From contig NBOG01000005.1 of NCBI GenBank assembly GCA_002104535.1, positions 232,738-296,737 on the forward strand: 64,000 nucleotides of DNA. Reading direction: 5' to 3'. Positions 34,623-44,326 of the stretch are shown here, in pieces; the stretch's first letter is position 1, and each line of letters starts with the position of its first letter. The notes beneath the pieces were generated by a model. It worked only from the letters and a program-made list of their open reading frames with translations, searched no databases and was not told where the DNA came from. The translations under genes and the position numbers were made by a program. The stretch comes from Cognaticolwellia sediminilitoris. GTDB lineage: Bacteria; Pseudomonadota; Gammaproteobacteria; Enterobacterales; Alteromonadaceae.

Positions 34623-35870
34623 TTAGCTTCTAACTTGTCCATCGCCATTTACCAGATATTTTTCGGTAGTTAACGACTCAATGCCCATAGGTCCATAAGC
34701 GTGTAGCTTAGTTGTTGCGATACCAATTTCTGCACCTAGGCCTAACTGAGAGCCGTCAGAGAAACGTGAAGAAGCGTTAACCATTACGACTGAGGCATCA
34801 ACAAGTTGTTGGAATTTTGTTGCTGTTTGAATATCTTCAGTACATATCACTTCTGTATGATTACTACCAAATTGATCAATATGTTCAACGGCTTGAGCAA
34901 AGTCGTCTACTACCCGAATAGCAATTTCTAAACTTAAATATTCTTGTCCAAACTCGTCTAACGCTATTTGCTGGCTGTTCTCAAAGTAAGGCACACTAAC
35001 TGGACAACCATTAACACGCACAGCTTTTTCTTTAAAATGTTCTGCCACCATAGGTAAAAACTCTGCAGCAATATCTTTATGAACTAACAAAGCTTCTAGC
35101 GCATTACAAACGCCAGTTCGTTGGGTCTTACCATTTGACAAAACATTTAAGGTTTTATTCAGATCGGCAGCTTTATCAGCATAAAGATGACATACACCTT
35201 TATAATGTTGAATGACGGGTATCTGGCTATTTTCGCTGACAAAGTTTATTAAACCTTCACCACCTCTTGGAATTACCAAGTTGATGTATTTTTTCTGCGT
35301 TAATAGTTGTGTCATCAAATCTCTGTCCGGATCAGCAATCACGGTAATAATTTCTTTAGGTAATTTATAAGCTTCCAAAACATCTTGTAGTACTTTCGCA
35401 ATTGCTAAACTACTGTTTAAGGCATCTTTACCGCCCCTTAAAATCACCGCGTTTCCTGACTTAATACATAAACCTGCTGCGTCTGCTGTCACGTTCGGTC
35501 GAGCTTCAAAAATCATACAAATAACACCTAACGGTATCCGCATTTTGCTGATTTTCAGACCATTTGGCATAACATCTTGATCTTTAATCGTGCCAACAAC
35601 ATCAGGTAATTGCGCGACTGTTTCTAAACCAACCGCCATATCTTCAATACGTTGGTCATTTAATTGTAAACGGTCGATCATCGACTCACTTAGACCATTT
35701 TTCTCAGCAAACTCAATATCAATAGCATTCGCTTTAAATATCTCAGCTTTACCCGTTCTAAGGGCCGCAGCCATATCATTGAGTAACTTCGATTTAGTTT
35801 CAGCCGTTTGAATTGCCATGACTTTAGCCGCTTGGGCTGCTTTATGTGAAATAGTAGTGATTAAATTCAT
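34623..35870 (-). CDS. proA: Gamma-glutamyl phosphate reductase ProA
   Basis: 415 residues, aldehyde-dehydrogenase-fold enzyme that reduces gamma-glutamyl phosphate to glutamate semialdehyde with NADPH, second step of proline synthesis. Catalytic Cys in TGVCNALEALLVHK, the FEARPNVTADAAGL stretch and SSRFSDGSQLGLGAEIGI are typical of ProA. Its ATG overlaps the proB stop by one base, so it is coupled to proB. Confidence 0.96.
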   Translation of the reverse strand: MNLITTISHKAAQAAKVMAIQTAETKSKLLNDMAAALRTGKAEIFKANAIDIEFAEKNGLSESMIDRLQLNDQRIEDMAVGLETVAQLPDVVGTIKDQDVMPNGLKISKMRIPLGVICMIFEARPNVTADAAGLCIKSGNAVILRGGKDALNSSLAIAKVLQDVLEAYKLPKEIITVIADPDRDLMTQLLTQKKYINLVIPRGGEGLINFVSENSQIPVIQHYKGVCHLYADKAADLNKTLNVLSNGKTQRTGVCNALEALLVHKDIAAEFLPMVAEHFKEKAVRVNGCPVSVPYFENSQQIALDEFGQEYLSLEIAIRVVDDFAQAVEHIDQFGSNHTEVICTEDIQTATKFQQLVDASVVMVNASSRFSDGSQLGLGAEIGIATTKLHAYGPMGIESLTTEKYLVNGDGQVRS

Positions 35871-36985
35871 TATGACTCCATTAACGCAATATATTGTTTT
35901 GAAATAATAGGTTCTTGCGTTTTATCTAATTGTTCGGAAAAATCTTGATTGTCGCTGTCTGCAACAAAGTTAAGTAGACAACTACTGTAATTGGTTTTTA
36001 CTTTTGCTAATTTGTCACCGTTGTCTTTACGTAACATAACTATGTCACCTGATGAAAAATCACCATTAACGCTTAATAAATCTTCGGCTAGTAATAAATC
36101 AGAAGTTTCGTTGTCAGTGATATCGTATTGGTTACCTACGATGAGCTCACCTTGAGCGCGAGTGGTGTGTCGCATCCAATGCACGCCATCAAGCATCGGG
36201 TTTTTGTGCGAATAAAAATGCGTACCTGGATTACCGTTTGCTAATAAGGTTTCAAAGCTTTCTGCTTTAAAACCATTAACAATGTATGTGTCAATACCAT
36301 GTGATACGGCTTTTTCTGCAGCTTGAATTTTTGTTTTCATACCACCTGTACCAACATCGCTCATCGCTCCGCCGGCCATGGAATAAATCTCTTCATCAAT
36401 TTTATAAACATCAGCGATTAAGTTTGCATCACTATTAATATGAGGGTTTTCATCATATAAACCGTCAATGTCTGAGCAAATAATCAGTGCGTCTGCATGT
36501 GCCGCTGATGCAACCATAGCTGATAAATTGTCATTATCACCGACTTTAAGTTTGTCAGTAGTAACCGCATCATTTTCGTTAATAATAGGTAAAATATCAT
36601 TCTCTAAAAGCGTTTCAATTGTATCTCTAATACTTTCATAACGAATACGGTTGCGTAAGTCAGCGTGAGTTAACAGAAGCTGCGCCGCTGGGAAATCAAA
36701 CAATTCATCCCATGTTGCCATCATCTCGGCTTGGCCGGCAGCAGCCATAGCTTTTTTAATAACGATGTTAGCAGCGTCGCTGTTGTTTTTGTTGCTGTCA
36801 AATAAATGCGCGCCAGCAGCTATTGAGCCTGAAGAGACTAATACTACTTGTATACCTGATAATCGACATTGAATAATAAAGTTTGCAATACTGAGTAAAT
36901 ATTTACTGCTGCAGCCAGATTTTTCAGGGGCAATCAACGCACTGCCAACTTTAATTACTATTCTCTGCCATTGTTTAATGTTCAC
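35870..36985 (-). CDS. proB: Glutamate 5-kinase ProB
   Basis: 371 residues. Amino-acid-kinase domain at 1-260 (IVIKVGSALI, VLVSSGSIAAG, INENDAVTT, DNLSAMVAS, GGMKTKIQAA) plus a C-terminal PUA domain at about 280-365, the standard bacterial layout. It phosphorylates glutamate, first and proline-inhibited step of proline synthesis. GTG start with AAGGAT ribosome site. First gene of the proBA operon. Confidence 0.96.
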   Translation of the reverse strand: MNIKQWQRIVIKVGSALIAPEKSGCSSKYLLSIANFIIQCRLSGIQVVLVSSGSIAAGAHLFDSNKNNSDAANIVIKKAMAAAGQAEMMATWDELFDFPAAQLLLTHADLRNRIRYESIRDTIETLLENDILPIINENDAVTTDKLKVGDNDNLSAMVASAAHADALIICSDIDGLYDENPHINSDANLIADVYKIDEEIYSMAGGAMSDVGTGGMKTKIQAAEKAVSHGIDTYIVNGFKAESFETLLANGNPGTHFYSHKNPMLDGVHWMRHTTRAQGELIVGNQYDITDNETSDLLLAEDLLSVNGDFSSGDIVMLRKDNGDKLAKVKTNYSSCLLNFVADSDNQDFSEQLDKTQEPIISKQYIALMES

Positions 36986-37664
36986 GGTAAATCCTTATTT
37001 TTTATACTGATATTGTGCTTATGTACTTTCACTAACCACGTTAACGGTTACTGAATCAGCAACGACACGAGATAAAGAACAATTGAAGTGATGTTTTCAC
37101 CACTAACTAAATAAATAAAATAACCAAATATAAGAAAAAACAATAACGAACGTTAGCCTAGTGAAAATTCCACTATCGCCTGACATCAGTCATATCAGCT
37201 AAACTTAGACAATTTCAGTAAAAAATTGCCAGTGGTTTGCTTTAAATATAATGACATTATTAATTACTCAATAAATAATCAGTATATTTCAAGGTTAAGA
37301 TGTTGTTTTTTATTTAGTTTAAGTTACAGGGGTGTGTTGCAAATTACGGGGAATATAGTAGCTAACGATAATTGCTCAAACATAAGTTTTGTAACATACA
37401 AGGCTCTGTCGAAGTTTTATCTGTAATATTGATAACTTTTTCCTCTCTGATTTATACAATTGAAATATAGTTAGTGCACTAATGGTGCGTATACTAACCA
37501 TATCAACAGCAGAGATCAAGTATTGCTTGCTAATTAAGCAATAAAACAGCTAAACGACGAGAGGTTTGGGGGACTTTTGCAAGAAAAAATCACTAGTTAT
37601 TGCTAGTATTCCAAGCTAGACTTTCGTCATTGTAATAAGCGATTTATAGAAAGGTAAAAACACG
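36986..37664. other. Long intergenic region between proB and marR-type gene
   Basis: 679 AT-rich bases without a convincing gene; a 66-codon frame at 37226-37426 lacks a ribosome site, codon quality and any family look. It must carry the divergent proB and marR promoters. GGTTTGGGGGACTTTT at about 37563-37578 and CTAGTTATTGCTAG (37591-37604) are local oddities; no known riboswitch is recognised. An sRNA here cannot be excluded. Confidence 0.4.
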
Positions 37665-38153
37665 ATGGAAAAATACGATGAATTATTTATTTCAATACGT
37701 AAAATTATTCGTGCAATTGATTTACGCTCAAAAAAATTAAGTAAAGAAGCAGGCATCACAGGACCTCAACTACTTATATTGCAAGAGCTAGAGCGCATAG
37801 ACGGCATTACAGCAAAAGATGTTTCCACCAATATTCATCTAAGCCAGGCAACAGTTACCAGTATTCTAGATCGTTTAGAAGCCAAGCATTTTATAAAGCG
37901 TGTTCGCAGTGATAGCGACCGTCGACGTGTAGCGCTATACCTAACTGATGATGGTAAACAGGCATTGTTAAATGCCCCACAACCTATCGAAGACAGTTTT
38001 GTTGAAAAGTTTAGTGCTCTAAAGGACTGGGAACAATATCAGTTGATATCAAGTGTCGAACATATTGCAGATATGATGGGAGCCTCTGAAATAGATGCTG
38101 CACCAGTATTAAATATAGGCGAGTTAACTACCGCTGCGCAATCTGAAAAGTAG
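37665..38153 (+). CDS. MarR-family transcriptional regulator
   Basis: 162 residues. Winged helix-turn-helix at about 30-110: the recognition helix region (LSQATVTSILDRLEAKHFI) and the DSDRRRVALYLTDDG wing are textbook MarR. The effector is unknown. It stands alone between proBA and a chemotaxis-type regulator; relatives next to osmolyte genes (EctR type) are known, but that link is not shown here. The terminator at 38260-38293 probably ends its transcript. Confidence 0.88.
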   Translation: MEKYDELFISIRKIIRAIDLRSKKLSKEAGITGPQLLILQELERIDGITAKDVSTNIHLSQATVTSILDRLEAKHFIKRVRSDSDRRRVALYLTDDGKQALLNAPQPIEDSFVEKFSALKDWEQYQLISSVEHIADMMGASEIDAAPVLNIGELTTAAQSEK

Positions 38154-38177
38154 AGAGCTCTTGCGAAAGACTTAACT

Positions 38178-38300
38178 ATGGCTTCTCATTACTCGGAAAA
38201 ATCAGTTGAAGTTGAAGTTGAAGTTGAAGTTGAAGTTGAAGTTGAAGTTGAAGTTGAAACGACGATTATAAATTTTAAAATTAGTAATCGTCGCTTTTAA
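38178..38300 (+). CDS. Possible 40-residue peptide with nine Val-Glu repeats
   Basis: ATG at 38178 opens a frame to TAA at 38298-38300: MASHYSEKS, then (VE)9, then TTIINFKISNRRF. The ribosome site is poor, and the 3' part overlaps the terminator hairpin (38260-38293), so translation is doubtful. It is listed because the repeat is an in-frame microsatellite whose unit is two codons. Confidence 0.25.
   Translation: MASHYSEKSVEVEVEVEVEVEVEVEVETTIINFKISNRRF
38205..38258 (+). repeat. Hexanucleotide microsatellite (GTTGAA)9
   Basis: Nine uninterrupted copies of GTTGAA in 54 bases. Tandem repeats of this purity usually vary by slipped-strand mispairing. It lies 52 bases after the MarR gene stop and just before the terminator hairpin. 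A six-base unit keeps any frame, so it would change length, not phase. Confidence 0.97.
38260..38293 (+). terminator. Hairpin after marR gene
   Basis: CGACGATTA / TAATCGTCG, nine-bp perfect stem with a 16-base AT-rich loop, then CTTTT. Probably the terminator of the marR transcript, perhaps shared with the convergent CheX-receiver gene. Confidence 0.65.
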
Positions 38301-38308
38301 TGCCAGTA

Positions 38309-39253
38309 TTAAGCTATTTTTAAATACTCTTTAACAATTTCTGCACCGGTATCCGCTTGGATAGGTTTAAAGATAAAGCCAGAGATACCCTGAACTTCAC
38401 AGCTTTTAATTAATGCCTGGTCCGTCACAGATGACAACATAACAATTGGCACATCACTGCCATTTTTACGAATGGTAGCCAATGCTTCATCGCCGTTCAT
38501 TTGGCCCATTACGACATCCATAAACATGAAATCAGGTTTGTGCTCTTGCACCATAGTTACAGCAACCGAGCCATCATCAGCTTCAATAATATTGTTATAT
38601 CCTAGTTGAGACAAGTAACGTTTTAAGGCTTTGCGGATCATGCCACTGTCATCTACTAATAAAATTTTACTGTCGAGTGGTAAAGGCTTGGTGTGAGTAT
38701 TCACAACACCTTTACTCGCTTCACGTTTAATGCCCACTGATTGGTATTCAACACTGCGGATCAATAAATTAAAATAATAACGTCCAACACCTTCGATAGT
38801 AATTGGTACCGTAATAACTTCTGTAACGCCAGCTAAGTACTTATCCATATCATTTACGTCATGCACAAAGTAAGGGCTTGAGAACTTATAATCTAAGCTG
38901 TAGCGACCGTGTAAATCAGTTGAACGCCCGACAATGGTGTTACCCCATTCGGCTAAAGCATTACTTAAGTCATCGTTAATTTCAGTAAATTCATATTTTT
39001 CTTCAAACATGTGCTCACAAACAGAATTACCAATGGCAATTGCTGTTTCTGGGTAGTGATGCATCATAATGACACCGTCTAAGCCACCAGTGACTTCAGA
39101 GCAAACTGCATAGCCTTTGAAGCGAAAGTCATCAACGTTATCAACAAAAGCTTCTCCTGCTTCTCCAACAAGGTTGGTCATTGCCTTCAAACTGGCAAGA
39201 GACTCATTAATAAATGGGTACAAAATAACTTTATATAAAGCTTCTACTGACAT
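38309..39253 (-). CDS. CheX-type phosphatase domain fused to a response-regulator receiver
   Basis: 314 residues. Residues 1-165 resemble CheX/CheC-like chemotaxis phosphatases (GLDGVIMMHHYPETAIAI, then NDDLSNALAEWGNTIVGR with the typical E..N motif). Residues 190-314 are a receiver with Asp near 245 (FMFMDVVMGQMNGDEA), LLVDDSG and a Lys in GFIFKPI. The first half probably dephosphorylates CheY-like partners or its own receiver. No chemotaxis operon is nearby, so it is an orphan. The hinge contains basic Lys/Arg sequence. Confidence 0.82.
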   Translation of the reverse strand: MSVEALYKVILYPFINESLASLKAMTNLVGEAGEAFVDNVDDFRFKGYAVCSEVTGGLDGVIMMHHYPETAIAIGNSVCEHMFEEKYEFTEINDDLSNALAEWGNTIVGRSTDLHGRYSLDYKFSSPYFVHDVNDMDKYLAGVTEVITVPITIEGVGRYYFNLLIRSVEYQSVGIKREASKGVVNTHTKPLPLDSKILLVDDSGMIRKALKRYLSQLGYNNIIEADDGSVAVTMVQEHKPDFMFMDVVMGQMNGDEALATIRKNGSDVPIVMLSSVTDQALIKSCEVQGISGFIFKPIQADTGAEIVKEYLKIA

Positions 39254-39408
39254 GATTGATCCTTGGTTATAATTATTTTTACATCAACGTTGACTAGTAC
39301 CATACTAAGCCCAAACGATAATTACAAATTTAGACAAATTGGTAAATAATGTCACGTTAAATGACGATTTATTTATGATTATTTTCTAAAGATAGCGACT
39401 CTCATTTT

Positions 39409-39900
39409 TTATAACAATAAATCACGATCGATTGGGAAAAATTCACTAGCGGCAGAAATTAATGATTGAGCCGTAAGTGCAGTAACACCATAAACATGGG
39501 TTTTTACATTATCGCGCTGCATAACTTTCTTCAGCAACAGATCAAAATCACCATCGCCCGACAGTAAAATAACTATATCTACATCAGGGGCGGTCTCCAT
39601 AACATCAACGGCGATACCAACATCCCAATCACCTTTTGCAGAGCCATCACGACGCTGAATAAAAGGCTTAAGTTTTACATTGAAACCGATATGTTTTAAT
39701 GCTTTTTGAAACTTGTGCTGTTGGTCATCACTACGTTGAATAGCATAAGCATTAGCCAAAACAATATCGCCTTGTTGGCTTATTTTCTGCCAAAATTCTC
39801 GGTAATTAAATTGCTGTTGAAAAGTGTCTCTCGTGGTGTAATAAATATTTTGTACATCAACAAAAATGGCGATTTTGGGTGTTTCTGAGCTATTATGCAT
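39409..39900 (-). CDS. NYN-domain (LabA/DUF88-type) PIN-like nuclease family protein
   Basis: 163 residues from the ATG at 39900, which has an AGGA site five bases upstream; an in-frame TTG at 39945 is less likely. IAIFVDVQNIYY carries the first acidic residue, WDVGIAVDVMETAPDVD the second, and ILLSGDGDFDLLLKKV the third cluster of the PIN-like NYN fold. Such proteins are thought to be RNases, but activity is unproven for most. Divergent from plsB by about 200 bases. Confidence 0.82.
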   Translation of the reverse strand: MHNSSETPKIAIFVDVQNIYYTTRDTFQQQFNYREFWQKISQQGDIVLANAYAIQRSDDQQHKFQKALKHIGFNVKLKPFIQRRDGSAKGDWDVGIAVDVMETAPDVDIVILLSGDGDFDLLLKKVMQRDNVKTHVYGVTALTAQSLISAASEFFPIDRDLLL

Positions 39901-40106
39901 AAAAATCCTGTTACTAAATAAAGTATTATTTTTTGGTATATTCAATAAATGCTTTAGTTTTCATTATGGTACTTGGTTTAACGCTAGGCTACATCATTAT
40001 TAGCAAGTAATAGCTTTTAGTGCTCTTAAAAAGTAGTCTGAGTAAATGAGACAAGTTTTAAGCTAAGTGTTACAATTAACAGTCAAATAAAGCTGAGTAA
40101 AACAAG

Positions 40107-42548
40107 ATGTTAGCCATTCAAAAATTATTTTATTTATTAATCCGTTTGCCAATCAAGATTTTGGTACATTGCAAAGTAGTTGCCGACGAAATAATTAATT
40201 CAGGTAAATTAACCGATGAACAGCCGGTATTCTATGTCTTGCGCCAGCAATCTGCCAGTGATGTTGTATCATTACAAACCGCCTGTAAAAAAGCGAATTT
40301 ACCTGATCCACTCTCGACAGTAGAGGTAGATGGTCAAGCCTTATCAAGACTCTTATTTTTAGAAATGCCAACGACCTTATTTCATTGGCGCGAACCGGGT
40401 AAAACTAAAGCAATAGCGCAAGGCTTTGAATTACTTAACTTACACGCCAAAAATGATCAGCTTGACGCACAACTTATTCCAGCCAATGTTATTTGGGGCC
40501 GGACACCGACAAAAGAGAAAAATAATACCAATGTCGGTACCTTATTAACCGATCACGAATCACCCACTTGGCTACGAAAGTTTTTTATCATTTTGTTTTT
40601 AGGTCGCCATACTATGGTGCGCTTTAGTGAAGCTATTTCATTTCGCCACATGGCTGATAAACATGGCAACGATGAAGCAAGCGCACGTAAATTAATGCGT
40701 ATTGCCCGCTTTCACTTTCATCGCCAAATTATTGCAGCTAAAGGCCCTCGCCTTATGCATCGCCAGCAAATGTTTAAAAGCTTGTTGGCCAACCCCGCTA
40801 TTAAACGCGTGATCAGTGAAGAAATAAAAAGTAAGGACATCAGTGAAGCTGAAGCAAAAAAACAAGCTTTGGCCATTATGGACGAAATTGCTGGTGATTA
40901 TCGTGATGTTACCGTGCGTTTTGGCGAACGTATTCTTGGCTGGTTGTGGAACCGTCTTTATAATGGCATTGAGGTTAATAAAGCTGAACGCTTACGTAAC
41001 CTCGCACAAGAAGGTCACGAAATTATTTATGTGCCTTGTCACCGAAGCCACATGGATTATTTATTACTCACCTATGTTATTTTTCAACAAGGCTTAGTAA
41101 CGCCACGCATTGCCGCCGGCATCAATTTAAACTTTTGGCCTGCAGGCCCTATTTTCAGAAAAGCAGGGGCTTTTTTCATTCGCCGCAGTTTTAAAGGTAA
41201 CCGCCTTTACTCGACTATTTTTCGTGAATATTTAAGTTTACTGTTTGAACGTGGCTATTCTGTAAAATATTACTCGGAAGGTGGTCGCAGTAGAACAGGG
41301 CGTTTATTGTCACCAAAAACTGGCATGCTAGCCATGACCATTCAAAGTATGCTGCGCGGTATTGACCGACCTTTAACCTTAGTACCTGTTTACTTAGGCT
41401 ACGAGCATGTTATGGAAGTAGGTACTTACCATAAAGAGTTGAGTGGAGGACAGAAAAAAGGCGAATCGATATTTGGCGTTATTAAAGCGATACGCAATCT
41501 ACGAAATTACGGTAAAGGTTATGTCAACTTTGGCGAACCGATTAATATTAATCAATATTTAGCAAAAGAAGTTCCAGACTGGAAACAATCGATAGACCCG
41601 ATTGACCCACAAAAACCGAAATGGCTAACCCCATGTGTCAATGTGCTTGCACATCAGGTGATGACTTCAATCAACCAATGTGCCGCGCTCAATGGTGTTG
41701 CTTTAGTATCACTTATTTTGCATGCCACAGAAAATAAAGCGTTAACAAAAGCGGAATTAATTAGTCAATTAGATTTCTTTATCGCCATGCAGCGAGCAGC
41801 GCCGTATCATGCCGAATTAAGCATTCCAACGGAAAGCGGTGCCGAGTTATTAGCACACGTAATATTGCTTGATAAAGTCACTATTAACCAAGACAGTTTT
41901 GGTGAAATTATTTCTTTAACGGACAGCGCTATTGCTGAACTTCGCTATTACCGGAACAATATTTTGCATACCTTTATCTTGCCGTCTCTAGTTTGTCGCT
42001 TATTAGAGCGCAATGTAAAAATTAGCCAAGATGATTTAGTCGGTCAAATTAATCGTTTAGTGCAGTTATTAAAAACCGACTTATTTTTATGGCAATCTGC
42101 TGACGATGTTGAGCAACAAGTTATAGCCGTATGTGAATTCTTATCGGATGCGAACATTGCTAAGCAAAGTAAATCAGGATTTTGGTCTCTATGTACCGAT
42201 GATGTAAACCGTGCGAAAGTTCGCTTAATCGCCGAGTGTGTCAATGAAACCATGCAACGTTTCGCCATTATCACCTCGTTACTGACACAATTAGCGCCAA
42301 TTAAAAAGTCTGAATTAGATGAAAAAGTTGTCGCTATTGCACAGCGTTTGGCTGTGTTAAACAATATTTATGCGCCTGAATTTATCGATAAGAAAGCACA
42401 ATCAACCTTAATAGTGGCCATGAAAGACCAAGGCTATATTGTCTTAGATGAGAATGACGAATTGGTCGATAGTAGCACATTAGGCTTATTAAAAAGCTCG
42501 GTCAGTAACTTGGTTGATATTGAGGTATTACAAAGTATCATTCGTTAA
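40107..42548 (+). CDS. plsB: Glycerol-3-phosphate 1-O-acyltransferase PlsB
   Basis: 813 residues, close to the E. coli enzyme. It acylates position 1 of glycerol-3-phosphate, first step of phospholipid synthesis, at the inner membrane. Acyltransferase motif I HRSHMDYLLL has His312 and Asp317. Motifs FFIRRSFKGNRLY, YYSEGGRSRTGR and LVPVYLGYEHV follow. The N-terminal and C-terminal helical regions typical of PlsB are present. Monocistronic, convergent with ubiA. Confidence 0.96.
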   Translation: MLAIQKLFYLLIRLPIKILVHCKVVADEIINSGKLTDEQPVFYVLRQQSASDVVSLQTACKKANLPDPLSTVEVDGQALSRLLFLEMPTTLFHWREPGKTKAIAQGFELLNLHAKNDQLDAQLIPANVIWGRTPTKEKNNTNVGTLLTDHESPTWLRKFFIILFLGRHTMVRFSEAISFRHMADKHGNDEASARKLMRIARFHFHRQIIAAKGPRLMHRQQMFKSLLANPAIKRVISEEIKSKDISEAEAKKQALAIMDEIAGDYRDVTVRFGERILGWLWNRLYNGIEVNKAERLRNLAQEGHEIIYVPCHRSHMDYLLLTYVIFQQGLVTPRIAAGINLNFWPAGPIFRKAGAFFIRRSFKGNRLYSTIFREYLSLLFERGYSVKYYSEGGRSRTGRLLSPKTGMLAMTIQSMLRGIDRPLTLVPVYLGYEHVMEVGTYHKELSGGQKKGESIFGVIKAIRNLRNYGKGYVNFGEPININQYLAKEVPDWKQSIDPIDPQKPKWLTPCVNVLAHQVMTSINQCAALNGVALVSLILHATENKALTKAELISQLDFFIAMQRAAPYHAELSIPTESGAELLAHVILLDKVTINQDSFGEIISLTDSAIAELRYYRNNILHTFILPSLVCRLLERNVKISQDDLVGQINRLVQLLKTDLFLWQSADDVEQQVIAVCEFLSDANIAKQSKSGFWSLCTDDVNRAKVRLIAECVNETMQRFAIITSLLTQLAPIKKSELDEKVVAIAQRLAVLNNIYAPEFIDKKAQSTLIVAMKDQGYIVLDENDELVDSSTLGLLKSSVSNLVDIEVLQSIIR

Positions 42549-42654
42549 TATCGAGCTTTATTTCTAATGATATTAATCTAAAAAAGTAGCATTAACACAT
42601 GCACGAACATAAACATTTGGGCTAATTACAGCACAAATGTTTATGTTAACTAAT

Positions 42655-43515
42655 CTATAAGTATTCTACCGTCACACCGACAAAAACCACCAAACCAACA
42701 TAATGATTATTTAAGAACGCTTGGAAACAGCGATCACGATCACGACCGGCAATTAAAATCTGTTGGTAACAGAAAAATCCTGCCGCGGTTACTAGTGACA
42801 ATTGATAAGGCCAACCAAAGGCTAAAATATCTCCAACAGTAAACAACAAAGCTAAAGTCATTAACTGTAAAAATAAGATAATACGTTTATCACTTTCACC
42901 GAAAATAATTGCCGTAGACTTTACACCAATACTTAAATCATCGTCTCTATCGACCATGGCATACATAGTGTCGTATGCCACTGTCCATAGTAAGTTAGCG
43001 GTAAATAGTAACCATGCTACAACAGGTATTTGCCCTTGTTGTTCAGCAAAAGCCATAATCATGCCCCAGCTAAACGCAGCACCTAAAACAACTTGAGGAA
43101 AGTGAGTTATACGCTTCATAAATGGATAGCTTGCGGCTAATAACACTGCGACGGCTGACAGCATAATGGTATAAGTACTTAAGGTTAGGACTAAACCGAA
43201 AGCGAAAAGTATAAAAGTGGCAAACAGTTGCAAGGCTTCGCTGCTCGATAACGCCCCTGTAACTAACGGACGATTTTGCGTGCGCTTAACCGCGCCATCA
43301 ATTTTTCTGTCAGCGTAATCATTAATAACACAACCGGCGCTGCGCATTAAAAAAACACCTAAACTGAACACTAATAGCATATGTAATGACGGCCAGCCAT
43401 CAGAGGCAATCCATAAAGCCCAATACGTTGGCCACAGCAACAAGTAGGTGCCAATCGGCTTATCCATACGTGTAATTTCTTTAATAGCTGTTAGCTTTTT
43501 TGTTAACTCGCTCAA
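42655..43515 (-). CDS. ubiA: 4-hydroxybenzoate octaprenyltransferase UbiA
   Basis: 286 residues, about nine membrane helices. The first Asp-rich motif (NDYADRKIDGAVKRTQNRPL) and the second (YAMVDRDDDLSIGVKST) bind Mg-diphosphate. It prenylates 4-hydroxybenzoate in ubiquinone synthesis. It starts at a TTG with AAAGGG upstream and lies 12 bases after ubiC, which makes its substrate; the two form an operon as in E. coli. Confidence 0.96.
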   Translation of the reverse strand: MSELTKKLTAIKEITRMDKPIGTYLLLWPTYWALWIASDGWPSLHMLLVFSLGVFLMRSAGCVINDYADRKIDGAVKRTQNRPLVTGALSSSEALQLFATFILFAFGLVLTLSTYTIMLSAVAVLLAASYPFMKRITHFPQVVLGAAFSWGMIMAFAEQQGQIPVVAWLLFTANLLWTVAYDTMYAMVDRDDDLSIGVKSTAIIFGESDKRIILFLQLMTLALLFTVGDILAFGWPYQLSLVTAAGFFCYQQILIAGRDRDRCFQAFLNNHYVGLVVFVGVTVEYL

Positions 43516-43527
43516 AATACTACCCTT

Positions 43528-44094
43528 TTAGTTTTGATAAGCTATCGCTCCGGGTAAAAACACTTCCGCAACCATTAATGGTTTAGCATCAAGTATAAAT
43601 ACCGAACGACGGCCCCACAAAGGCTGTTGTGTTGTTTGTAATGTTAAATAATTTGAGAGTTTTACCACACTTGATTGCTCATTAAAGCTGGCGACTTCAA
43701 TGTTTTTTCTTTGTAAATCTGGGTGATTAAACAGTACCTGACCTAATGACTGCGTGCCTAAATCAGCTAATTGCTGCTGCTCGCCGGTTAAAGACCGTAA
43801 CGGTAATAAACTTCTGGCAAATACTTGTGGTATATCATCGCAATACAGAAGTACTTCGCGCACTAACACTTGCTCCCCGACAGCGACATCATCATTGGCT
43901 TCAGTACTATCGCAGGCCTGAATACTTTGCCCTAGCACTTCGACACGAAAGTGCTGACAATGGCTTTTCAAGCGCGCGGTTAATGAACTGGGGTCCAGCA
44001 ACCAGTCGCGAAGATTATTAGCAAGATTGTATGTTTCTGGTGACTGCCAATTTGCGCTCAGTTGCACAGGAAATAGTGAATGCTTTGTTGTCAT
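43528..44094 (-). CDS. ubiC: Chorismate--pyruvate lyase UbiC
   Basis: 188 residues, slightly longer than the E. coli enzyme. It converts chorismate to 4-hydroxybenzoate and pyruvate, the first committed step of ubiquinone synthesis. Typical segments are [14 protein letters not shown] (with the conserved Arg), ARSLLP, LGQVLF and [20 protein letters not shown]. First gene of ubiCA. Confidence 0.93.
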   Translation of the reverse strand: MTTKHSLFPVQLSANWQSPETYNLANNLRDWLLDPSSLTARLKSHCQHFRVEVLGQSIQACDSTEANDDVAVGEQVLVREVLLYCDDIPQVFARSLLPLRSLTGEQQQLADLGTQSLGQVLFNHPDLQRKNIEVASFNEQSSVVKLSNYLTLQTTQQPLWGRRSVFILDAKPLMVAEVFLPGAIAYQN

Positions 44095-44326
44095 ACCTAA
44101 GAATATTTAATCAAAAAACGAGCTATGATAGCGTTTAGCATAACAAAAATACAGCTTACTCAATGCAATGATTAAGGTTTAATTTTTGTCTTATTGATAA
44201 AGTTTTACTGAAAAAAATATAATGCGACTAAATAAAAGCGAAATAACTCAGCGCATAATCAAAATTCGAGTTATCATTTAATAACAATCAACGTGTTAAC
44301 TAATTTCCTAATTTGAGTTTTAGTGT

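Noticed and set aside
37226..37426. 66-codon open frame in the proB-marR spacer
   Set aside because: No ribosome site, odd composition rich in Tyr/Asn/Cys, and no family look. Treated as chance in AT-rich DNA.
38205..38258. GTTGAA tandem repeats as a CRISPR array
   Set aside because: Six-base units with no spacers and no cas genes: a microsatellite, not CRISPR.
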